From: UKL13-2 sp044346745
GTDB lineage: Bacteria; Pseudomonadota; Gammaproteobacteria; Burkholderiales; Usitatibacteraceae
Length of the DNA stretch: 10,179 nt
NCBI GenBank assembly: GCA_044346745.1
Contig: JBIIYQ010000102.1
Location: 1 to 10,179, forward strand
Reading direction: 5' to 3'
The translations under genes were made by a program, and so were the position numbers. This document shows positions 1 through 5,808 of this stretch, piece after piece; within the stretch, counting starts at the first letter, position 1; each line of letters starts with the position of its first letter. The notes under the pieces were generated by a model that made no database searches, was not told the origin of the DNA, and saw only the letters and a list, made by a program, of their open reading frames with translations.

Positions 1-129
1 GCGTCCCTCGTTGTGATCGCACGACGTCTGGCTCGTATCGCTTGGTCGATGTATACCCACAACCGTGAATTCGAGCAAACGCGGTTCAAAAATGCGTTGA
101 CATAAACCATAGAATCTTTTGGCCGCAAG

Positions 130-375
130 TTACCACGGCAAAAGTATGCCCAAAAAGGCAACGAGCTTGGGTGGAAGCACGTAACCAAGAATAAAAAGCA
201 CTACCCCTGCAACGATGACTGTCGACGCAAGTACGGCATACTCGGTCGGCGCGAGGTATGCGGCAATCCCGCCTATCGTAATTAAAACTCCGCCGTAGAA
301 CCAGAAAGCAACACGTCCGCACTTCTCCGCAACAGGGGAGATGTCGCCTTGAGTGTCTGTGCTGGAATTTGCCAT
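130..375 (-). CDS. Small two-helix membrane protein, unknown function
   Basis: I do not recognise this 81-residue protein. It begins MANSSTDTQGD, has a short polar, probably cytoplasmic N-terminus (about residues 1-22), and then two hydrophobic stretches. The first is about residues 24-43 (FWFYGGVLITIGGIAAYLA) and the second about 48-67 (YAVLASTVIVAGVVLFILGY). A final hydrophobic tail ends LGILLPW and may dip into the membrane. No catalytic or metal-binding motif is visible. The ATG at 375 was chosen over an in-frame upstream start near 501 because the extra 42 residues are rich in Ser, Arg and Cys and look non-coding. A weak AGG lies about 9 bases before the ATG. It is the last gene on this strand, 222 bases past prpE, so it probably has its own promoter. 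The call as an integral membrane protein is inference from hydropathy read by eye. Confidence 0.6.
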   Translation of the reverse strand: MANSSTDTQGDISPVAEKCGRVAFWFYGGVLITIGGIAAYLAPTEYAVLASTVIVAGVVLFILGYVLPPKLVAFLGILLPW

Positions 376-550
376 GAGGTCTAACCTAGACTTCCTTGAG
401 TCACTAACTAAATATATAAAATCAGAGCGCCCTCTGGAAGAGCAGCTTTTGGCCGAACTGCGACATAACAATTTTCTTTTGAAAGCTTGCACGAACGTCA
501 CATCATCGGAAGTCGACTATTGGCGGGCATCTCCAGCACAAAATGCCTGA
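374..550 (+). CDS. Doubtful small ORF divergent from the membrane protein gene
   Basis: This is a 58-codon plus-strand reading frame starting MRSNLDFLESLTKYIKSE and ending WRASPAQNA. Its start overlaps the start of the minus-strand membrane protein gene: the two ATGs share one CATG. The residue make-up (Leu, Glu, Lys, Phe, Tyr, with a predicted helical, charged N-terminal half) looks more protein-like than a typical antisense shadow. A GGA lies 7 bases before the ATG, and a GTG 21 bases upstream is in frame. Against it, the last 13 or so codons run through the left arm of the inverted repeat at 511-572, and the stop codon sits in its loop. No known family is recognised. It may equally be non-coding leader sequence of the neighbouring gene. 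Confidence 0.2.
   Translation: MRSNLDFLESLTKYIKSERPLEEQLLAELRHNNFLLKACTNVTSSEVDYWRASPAQNA
411..416 (-). promoter_or_regulatory. Possible -10 box for the small membrane protein gene
   Basis: On the minus strand TATATT lies in an AT-rich patch about 35 bases before the ATG at 375. The -35 position 17 bases upstream (TTCCAG) matches the sigma-70 consensus poorly. A short dyad (CAGAG-CGCC-CTCTG, 423-436) sits between the two boxes and could be an operator. Weak, sequence-only call. Confidence 0.2.
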
Positions 551-572
551 AAATGCCCGCCAATAGGCGACT
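511..572. repeat. Long imperfect inverted repeat downstream of prpE
   Basis: The left arm is 511-530 (AGTCGACTATTGGCGGGCAT) and the right arm 553-572, its reverse complement with one mismatch in 20 (A opposite G at the sixth position of the left arm). Pairing can extend about 3 bases further out with one G-T wobble. The loop is 22 bases. The structure lies 26 bases past the prpE stop and could act as a transcription stop or mRNA 3'-end stabiliser. However, no run of T follows it on either strand, so it is not a textbook intrinsic terminator. It could instead be a dispersed palindromic repeat of the REP or MITE kind. The arm lengths and mismatch are seen directly; the role is inference. Confidence 0.75.
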
Positions 573-597
573 TTCAAATATCTAAACCACCGGCTGA

Positions 598-2490
598 CTA
601 CGCCACCGCGTTACGCACCTGCTCCAGCGCCGTCGGGTCTTCAATGGTGGTGAGATCACCCGGATCGCGCGACTCACATAGCGCCTGAATCGCGCGACGC
701 AGCAGTTTCCCCGAACGGGTCTTTGGCAACGCAGTGACAAAATGCACGCGTGCTGGTCGACCGATGGCACCGAGTTCGTGATCAACGGTGGCCATGACTT
801 CTTTCTCATGTGCGGCAGCGTCGGCGGCGGTCGCGACTAAGCTTGTGTCTTTCACCACCGCAAAGGCCACGGGCACCTGTCCCTTCAAGCTGTCTGCAAC
901 CCCCACTACCGCAACTTCCGCGATATTCTTGTGCGCCTGTATCGCTTCTTCAATTTCACGCGTACCAAGACGATGTCCCGCAACATTGATCACGTCGTCC
1001 GTGCGGCCCATGATGTAGTAGTAACCATCGGCGTCGCGGGTCGCCCAATCAAACGTGGTGTAGACCTGCTCGTCCTTAAACATCCCGAAGTAGGTTTTGA
1101 CAAATCGCTCGTCGTCGCCCCAGATGGTGGACATACATCCCGGCGGCAGTGGCGGCACAATACACAACACTCCCTTTTCGTCCGGCCCAACGGGCGCACC
1201 AGTTTCGTCGTGTTTGAGCTTGACGTTGTAGCCGTACACCGGAAAGCTCGGACTGCCAAGTTTGCGCGGTGTGTCTTCGATACCGGGCTGCGCTGACAAA
1301 ATCGGCCATCCGGTTTCGGTCTGCCAGTAGTTGTCAATGACCTTTACACCGACACCCTTCTCGATCCAATCACTCGTCGGCTGATCAAGCGGCTCGCCGG
1401 CAAGATAGAGGTAACGCAGTGATGACGTGTCGTACTTGGTGAGGTAGGCCGTATCTTGCTTCTTTAGCACCCGCACCGCCGTCGGTGACGAGAACATCGC
1501 CACCACTTTGTATTGCTCCACGAGCTTCCACCAGATACCCGGATCGGGCCGAATCGGTAAGCCTTCATACATGATGGTCGTTGAGCCATTGATGAGTGGC
1601 CCGTAAACAATGTACGAGTGCCCTACCACCCAGCCGATATCAGAGGTGCAGAAGTAGGCTTCGCCAGGCTGTGTGGCATAAATGTTTGGCATCGATGCGG
1701 CAAGTGCGACGGCATAACCGCCCGTGTCACGCTGCACCCCTTTCGGTTTTCCGGTCGTGCCGCTGGTATACAAGATATACGATGGGTGGCTGGATTCGAC
1801 CCATTCACACGCAACAACTTCGCCTTGGTGTCGCGGCGCCAACGCGGCGTAATCCATGTCGCGGCCGGGCAGCGTTTGTATGGATTTATCCAGATGCCGG
1901 TTAATGATCACAACGTGTTTTGGTGGATGTTGCGCCAGACTGATGGCCTCATCCGTGAGCGGCTTCAACGGGATGACCTTCCCCGCGCGGGAACCGGCGT
2001 CCGCCGTAATCATGACGCGTGGCTTGGCATCGTCGATGCGTGCAGCGAGTGATGCGGCGGCGAAGCCACCAAACACCACCGAGTGAATCGCACCAATACG
2101 CACCGTCGCCAGCATGGCAAACACCGCCTCGGGCACCATCGGCATATAGATCAAGACACGATCGCCTTTGCCTACGCCAAGCGACTTCAGGACGGCGGCA
2201 AAACAGTTCACCTCGTCCCACAGTTGCCGGTAAGTCAAGGTGCGCGTTTGTTCTACCTCGGAGGACACCCAGACCAACGCAGGTTGGTCAGGCCGCGTGG
2301 CGAGATGACGGTCGATGGCGTTGTAACAGAGATTTGTTTCGCCGCCAACAAACCACTTTGCGAATGGTGGCTCGCTGAAATCGCAGACCTGCGTAAACGG
2401 TTTCACCCAATCAATTCGCGTGGCTTGCGCCGCCCAGAACGAAGAGGCGGCGGTGATTGATGCTGAATGCGTGCTCTTGTATCTCGTCAT
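598..2490 (-). CDS. prpE: Propionyl-CoA synthetase (PrpE), AMP-forming
   Basis: This 630-residue acyl-CoA synthetase of the ANL superfamily activates propionate with ATP and CoA to give propionyl-CoA, AMP and pyrophosphate in the cytoplasm. The acetyl-CoA synthetase N-terminal domain is at about residues 12-65. The ATP-binding loop YTSGTTGKPKG is at 241-251, the adenylate-binding motif YWQTETGWP at 388-396, the hinge region GRTDDVINVAGHRL at 495-508, and the catalytic lysine is K595 in PKTRSGK. Length matches E. coli PrpE (628). Segments such as GVQRDTGGYAVAL and DIGWVVGHSYIVYGPL are PrpE-like rather than Acs-like. An acceptable GGCGGA ribosome site precedes the ATG. The gene lies 59 bases after the response regulator and may be co-transcribed with it. 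The usual methylcitrate-cycle genes (prpB, prpC) are not in the window. PrpE enzymes are known to accept 3-hydroxypropionate and acrylate, which fits the nearby acuI. An acetyl-CoA synthetase is the only serious alternative. Confidence 0.93.
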   Translation of the reverse strand: MTRYKSTHSASITAASSFWAAQATRIDWVKPFTQVCDFSEPPFAKWFVGGETNLCYNAIDRHLATRPDQPALVWVSSEVEQTRTLTYRQLWDEVNCFAAVLKSLGVGKGDRVLIYMPMVPEAVFAMLATVRIGAIHSVVFGGFAAASLAARIDDAKPRVMITADAGSRAGKVIPLKPLTDEAISLAQHPPKHVVIINRHLDKSIQTLPGRDMDYAALAPRHQGEVVACEWVESSHPSYILYTSGTTGKPKGVQRDTGGYAVALAASMPNIYATQPGEAYFCTSDIGWVVGHSYIVYGPLINGSTTIMYEGLPIRPDPGIWWKLVEQYKVVAMFSSPTAVRVLKKQDTAYLTKYDTSSLRYLYLAGEPLDQPTSDWIEKGVGVKVIDNYWQTETGWPILSAQPGIEDTPRKLGSPSFPVYGYNVKLKHDETGAPVGPDEKGVLCIVPPLPPGCMSTIWGDDERFVKTYFGMFKDEQVYTTFDWATRDADGYYYIMGRTDDVINVAGHRLGTREIEEAIQAHKNIAEVAVVGVADSLKGQVPVAFAVVKDTSLVATAADAAAHEKEVMATVDHELGAIGRPARVHFVTALPKTRSGKLLRRAIQALCESRDPGDLTTIEDPTALEQVRNAVA

Positions 2491-2530
2491 TGTTATCCGC
2501 CGTCTTGAGGTGTTTGAAGTAACAAGTCCA

Positions 2531-2544
2531 AGCCGACACCGGCT
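2531..2544 (-). terminator. Weak hairpin between response regulator and prpE
   Basis: On the minus strand AGCCG-GTGT-CGGCT forms a 5-bp stem with a 4-base loop, followed by the T-rich but interrupted TGGACTTGTTACTT. It lies 5 bases past the response regulator stop and about 40 bases before the prpE ATG, so it could be a weak terminator or attenuator. The short stem makes chance a real possibility. Confidence 0.2.
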
Positions 2545-2549
2545 GCGCG

Positions 2550-3128
2550 TTACTTGAACATTACCTCTTCAACCGCGTTCAGAAGGGCTTGTGAATTGGC
2601 GGGTTTGGTAAGGTACCCATTCGCGCCCATCTTTAGCCCCTTCATGATGTCCTCTAGGGTGCCAAGGCTGGACAACATAAGTACCGGCAGGGTGCGCAGA
2701 CTGCCGTTTGATCGGATGCGGTTGAGAATATCAAAACCATTTGCGTCCGGCAGGAGCACATCCAGTATCACGAGATCCGGTCTGGCCTTCATTCCCACCA
2801 CAATTCCCGCACGATTGGCCGCGACGATGACTTTGTAACCTTCCTTGACCAAAATGCGCTCCAATAACAACGAGGTGACTTCGTCATCTTCGACAACCAA
2901 GATGGTTGGAAGCGCGGAAGCAGGCGCGCGGCGCGGCGCATCAGGGAACAGCCGGACAAAAAACCCATTACTGGTGAGCTTCGATTCGCCAATGACCGCC
3001 TCGTCACTCAACAGTGCTACCTCCTGCGGCGTTGGTACCGGTTCCGGCACTGACGTCTTCGGATCGAGTAGCGCGGTGAAGTCAAGATCGAAGTCGTCTG
3101 AGCCTGCCATACGAGATATGCCTGTCAT
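2550..3128 (-). CDS. Stand-alone CheY-like response regulator with N-terminal extension
   Basis: This 192-residue protein has one recognisable domain, a receiver at about residues 74-192, and no DNA-binding or enzymatic output domain. The receiver has the acidic pocket E80-D81-D82 (LVVEDDE), the phospho-accepting D123 (VILDVLLPD), the conserved Ser at about 153 (MLSS) and K175 (LTKP), so it should be phosphorylatable. The first 70 or so residues are acidic and Pro-rich (DDFDLDFTALLDP, VPEPVPTPQE) and match nothing I know; they may be a partner-binding tail. No sensor kinase is adjacent. The start is uncertain: ATG at 3128, or an in-frame ATG at 3110 giving 186 residues, neither with a strong ribosome site. 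It sits between acuI (149 bases upstream) and prpE (59 bases downstream) on the same strand. A signalling role by protein-protein contact is inferred from the lack of an output domain. Confidence 0.88.
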   Translation of the reverse strand: MTGISRMAGSDDFDLDFTALLDPKTSVPEPVPTPQEVALLSDEAVIGESKLTSNGFFVRLFPDAPRRAPASALPTILVVEDDEVTSLLLERILVKEGYKVIVAANRAGIVVGMKARPDLVILDVLLPDANGFDILNRIRSNGSLRTLPVLMLSSLGTLEDIMKGLKMGANGYLTKPANSQALLNAVEEVMFK

Positions 3129-3176
3129 AAATCTGTCGATGCGACGAATCGGCGATCAATCGCTACGGCAAGATTG

Positions 3177-3186
3177 AACTATAGTT
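3177..3186 (-). promoter_or_regulatory. Possible promoter/operator palindrome before the response regulator gene
   Basis: AACTATAGTT is a perfect 10-base palindrome about 50 bases before the response regulator start. It contains TATAGT on the minus strand, a fair -10 box, but the -35 position (GGTATC, 17 bases upstream) is poor. The 149-base gap after acuI leaves room for a separate promoter. Speculative. Confidence 0.2.
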
Positions 3187-3241
3187 TAGCAAAGCGTAGG
3201 ATACCTCGGTACGGTCACGCAGTATCTTGTGGCGCTTTCAC

Positions 3242-3271
3242 TCGGTTTCCGTCAACTCGATTTCCGTCAAC
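3242..3271. repeat. Two tandem 15-base units just past acuI
   Basis: TCGGTTTCCGTCAAC is followed immediately by TCGATTTCCGTCAAC, 14 of 15 bases identical, ending 6 bases from the acuI stop codon. It may be a small local duplication or a paired binding site. It has no coding role because it lies after the stop codon. Confidence 0.6.
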
Positions 3272-3277
3272 TTCGCG

Positions 3278-4264
3278 TTAAACTCGAACGACTACCCGAC
3301 CTCGCATTGTGCCGGCCATCATCGCAGCCGCAGTGGCGAATGAATCCTCTAGCCGAATCTCCCGGCAGATCGAATCCAGTTTTGCGGAGTCGATCTCAGT
3401 GGCCAACCGCTGCCAAGCCGTTCTGCGCAGCGAAACAGGTGCCATCACGCTATCGATACCGGCAAGCGTAACACCGCGCAATATAAACGGTGCCACGCTG
3501 GCAGGGAAATCCATGCCTTGCGCGAGACCACAAGCCGCAACCACGCCGCCATAGCGGATTTGTGCGCATGCATTGGCGAGCGTAAATGAACCGACAGAAT
3601 CCACCACCCCTGCCCAACGCTCCTTCTGCAAGGGTTTTCCCGGGGCGGAGAGTGATGCGCGGTCGATCACGTCCTTTGCCCCTAACGCCTTGAGATATGA
3701 GGCTTCGCTCAGTTTTCCGGTCGATGCCACCACGTCAAACCCACGCCCCGCCAACAGGCTAATCGCAATACTGCCCACTCCACCCGATGCGCCCGTCACC
3801 AGAATTTCGCCATTCCCCGGGGAAACACCGTGCCTTTCGAGCGCCAACAGACACAACATCGCGGTGTAGCCTGCCGTGCCAATGGCCATGGCTTGCCTAG
3901 TGGTGAGACCGACGGGCAACGGCACCAACCAGTCACCCTTAAGGTTCGCCGCCTCTGCCAAACAACCCCAGTGTGTTTCGCCAACACCAAAGCCATTCAG
4001 GATGACGCGGTCACCGATCTTCCAGGCGGGATCCCCGCTCTTCGTCACCGTGCCCGCCCCATCGATTCCCGGCACCATCGGCCATCGCCGCACGACCGGT
4101 GCGCTGTTAGTCAGGGCAAGCGCGTCCTTATAGTTGATTGTTGAGTATTCGACGGCAACTTCGACATCACCTTCTGCGGGTAGCGATGCGCGCTCGATGT
4201 CGCTAACACGTGCGGAAAAGACGTCATCGGCTTTGGAGAGCAAGATTCCACGAAATGTCGACAT
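3278..4264 (-). CDS. acuI: Acrylyl-CoA reductase / YhdH-type NADPH oxidoreductase
   Basis: This 328-residue member of the medium-chain dehydrogenase/quinone oxidoreductase family belongs to the YhdH/AcuI branch, which reduces acrylyl-CoA to propionyl-CoA with NADPH. The N-terminal GroES-like part (about 1-125) carries YSTINYKDALA (40-50) and PMVPGIDGAGTV (62-73), both typical of this branch. The nucleotide-binding fold begins with TGASGGVGSIA (157-167), and the C-terminal part has ERWAGVVDSVG (215-225) and PFILRGVTLAGIDSVM (259-274), also characteristic. There is no structural-zinc cysteine cluster, as expected for the family. Length is close to E. coli AcuI (324). A good AAGGGA ribosome site lies about 8 bases before the ATG. 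The gene starts 66 bases after zapE and may be read through from it. Proximity to prpE suggests a role in 3-hydroxypropionate or acrylate use, or simply removal of toxic acrylyl-CoA. That role is inference. Confidence 0.92.
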   Translation of the reverse strand: MSTFRGILLSKADDVFSARVSDIERASLPAEGDVEVAVEYSTINYKDALALTNSAPVVRRWPMVPGIDGAGTVTKSGDPAWKIGDRVILNGFGVGETHWGCLAEAANLKGDWLVPLPVGLTTRQAMAIGTAGYTAMLCLLALERHGVSPGNGEILVTGASGGVGSIAISLLAGRGFDVVASTGKLSEASYLKALGAKDVIDRASLSAPGKPLQKERWAGVVDSVGSFTLANACAQIRYGGVVAACGLAQGMDFPASVAPFILRGVTLAGIDSVMAPVSLRRTAWQRLATEIDSAKLDSICREIRLEDSFATAAAMMAGTMRGRVVVRV

Positions 4265-4330
4265 AGGTGCTTCCCTTCATCAAGAATGCCCGTTCGCACG
4301 CGCCCCAAACGATGCAACCCGGGGTGGCCG

Positions 4331-5584
4331 CTAGCTGGTCTGCAAAACCTGCGGATTGTCTGCGGATGCGTGTTTGCGCGAGAAATAATCTTTGGATTGC
4401 ATCTCACGCAACCGAGACGCGGTGCGGGCAAATTCCGCTGAAACCATCATGCTGGCATCACCGGAAGTCGTTGCACCGGACGATGCATTGGCACCGCCAA
4501 CACGGTCGTCAACCACCAACCACTCGGGCGCGGCGTCTGCGGAACAAATCAATTTGACACGCTGGTCATAAAAAACGTCAACCAACCAGGTAAACCGCCG
4601 CACTACGTCTGTACGGCTCTTGGCGTGGAGCTGCGGGATTCTTGAGATCAGTACCGTATGGTATTGACTGGCGATCTCTAGGTAGTCCACCTGACTGCGC
4701 GGCTTTACACATAACTCATCAAATTCAAACCAAACCACTCCCTTCGCCCGCCGAATAAAGCGCATCGGTCGATTGCCGATCATAAGGCTGCCACTGGAGA
4801 CAAAGCCAGCCTTCGACATTGCCGAAAATGCCCGAGAAAGTGCCTGTTCGGCGGCGGCGTCTGCAGGCGTGTGGTAGACCGGGATCGACTCGAGGATACG
4901 CCGACGATGGTCTCGATCCCCGCCAATTTCAAGCACCTCTAGATCGCGCTTTAACAATTCGATGGCGGGGAGAAACCGCGAACGCTGCAAACCACTCGCG
5001 TAAAGATCGTCTGGCTTGTAGTTCGAAGTCATCACCAAGACCACGCCCTTCGCCGTCAACAACTCAAGCAGTCGTCCAAGGATCATCGCGTCAGCGATAT
5101 CGGAAACGTGAAACTCATCGAAACACAGCAGCCGCAGCTGTTTGGCGATGGTATTGGATACTGCATCTAGCGGATCTTCTTCACCGGAATGTGCACGCAG
5201 TTCGGCATGAATCTCACGCATGAATTCGTGAAAGTGCACGCGCCGTTTGCGTTTGAGTGTGGATACATTAAAGAACGCGTCCATCATCAATGATTTACCG
5301 CGCCCCACACTTCCCCAGATGTACAGCCCACGCGGTGGTTTCTTGCCACCGCCAAAGTTGGTCACCAGTCGGTTGATTTTCCCTTGGCGATACTGACGAT
5401 AGTTTTCGATTTCACCATGCAAACGGTCGAGGTGATTAAGTACTGCAATCTGCGCGGGATCGGATTCAAAATCGTGATTCTGTGAAAACTTCCAGTACCA
5501 TTCCAAAGGCGAGCCGGCCTCGATATCGGCGGCCTCGCCGGTTTCACCGGAGATGTTGGGTAAGTCTTCAGTGGTCGCCTTCAT
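4331..5584 (-). CDS. zapE: Cell division ATPase ZapE (AFG1/LACE1 family)
   Basis: This 417-residue P-loop ATPase belongs to the ZapE/AFG1 family. In E. coli ZapE associates with the Z-ring and affects FtsZ polymers in an ATP-dependent way. The Walker A motif is GSVGRGKS (91-98, lysine 97), Walker B is LLCFDEFHV (152-160, with D156-E157), and a sensor-like VMTSNYKPDDLY lies at 184-195. Family signatures include HFHEFMREIH (117-126), YHTVLISRIPQL (308-319) and the C-terminal FARTASRLREMQS (385-397). It is longer than E. coli ZapE (375), with about 25 extra polar N-terminal residues and a Gly/Ser/Ala-rich insert near 361-378. The ATG at 5584 lacks a clear ribosome site; an in-frame TTG at 5638 would add 18 residues, but these are low-quality sequence. 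Location after lpdA is common in betaproteobacteria, as I recall. Identity is firm; the start is not. Confidence 0.93.
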   Translation of the reverse strand: MKATTEDLPNISGETGEAADIEAGSPLEWYWKFSQNHDFESDPAQIAVLNHLDRLHGEIENYRQYRQGKINRLVTNFGGGKKPPRGLYIWGSVGRGKSLMMDAFFNVSTLKRKRRVHFHEFMREIHAELRAHSGEEDPLDAVSNTIAKQLRLLCFDEFHVSDIADAMILGRLLELLTAKGVVLVMTSNYKPDDLYASGLQRSRFLPAIELLKRDLEVLEIGGDRDHRRRILESIPVYHTPADAAAEQALSRAFSAMSKAGFVSSGSLMIGNRPMRFIRRAKGVVWFEFDELCVKPRSQVDYLEIASQYHTVLISRIPQLHAKSRTDVVRRFTWLVDVFYDQRVKLICSADAAPEWLVVDDRVGGANASSGATTSGDASMMVSAEFARTASRLREMQSKDYFSRKHASADNPQVLQTS

Positions 5585-5595
5585 GAAAAAGTTTT

Positions 5596-5611
5596 GGCGC
5601 GCGCTTGCGCC
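5596..5611 (-). promoter_or_regulatory. GC-rich hairpin next to the zapE start
   Basis: On the minus strand GGCGC-AAGCGC-GCGCC forms a 5-bp all-GC stem, followed by AAAACTTTTTC and then the ATG at 5584. It replaces the expected ribosome site and could hinder or pace zapE initiation. If translation instead starts at 5638 it is simply coding sequence. Weak. Confidence 0.25.
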
Positions 5612-5720
5612 TAGGGCACGAAGCGCAGGTAGACGCAAATGACGGCCGATAAAACCCTAGACTTGGCGGGCGTTTCCAAGCATAAATAGCTGAAGACTCC
5701 CGTGAAACATAGGCTTTTTT

Positions 5721-5760
5721 CTTTGCATTTATCTGCGTTCATCTGCGTTCATCTGCGGTT
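5721..5760. repeat. 10-base tandem repeat between lpdA and zapE
   Basis: Two exact copies of ATCTGCGTTC (5731-5740, 5741-5750) are followed by a diverged third, ATCTGCGGTT (5751-5760), and preceded by a degenerate copy (CTTTGCATTT). On the minus strand the unit reads GAACGCAGAT. I recall similar repeated AACCGCAGATGAACGCAGAT-type strings in intergenic regions of many unrelated environmental bacteria, but could not check. The 7-base inverted pair GTGAAAC (5702-5708) and GTTTCAC (5801-5807) flanks the tract and may mark its ends. The rest of the 224-base gap holds no gene that I can support. Confidence 0.8.
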
Positions 5761-5808
5761 GCTGCGCTGTTGTCGCTATGGTCTTCGTTATCGGTTCACC
5801 GTTTCACA

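Noticed and set aside
9..26. 7-bp hairpin with a 4-base loop near the left edge
   Set aside because: Includes a G-T pair, has no T-run on either strand, and the flanking gene lies outside the window, so no role can be supported.
97..102. Perfect TTGACA on the plus strand
   Set aside because: No -10 box at a workable distance; TAGAAT begins only 7 bases after it, and no plus-strand gene follows.
1618..2052. 144-codon plus-strand open frame opposite prpE
   Set aside because: Arg/His/Trp-rich composition typical of an antisense frame; prpE is continuous and intact here.
4265..4330. Possible terminator between zapE and acuI
   Set aside because: Only a 4-bp CCCC/GGGG stem with a long loop and no T-run; read-through from zapE into acuI looks at least as likely.
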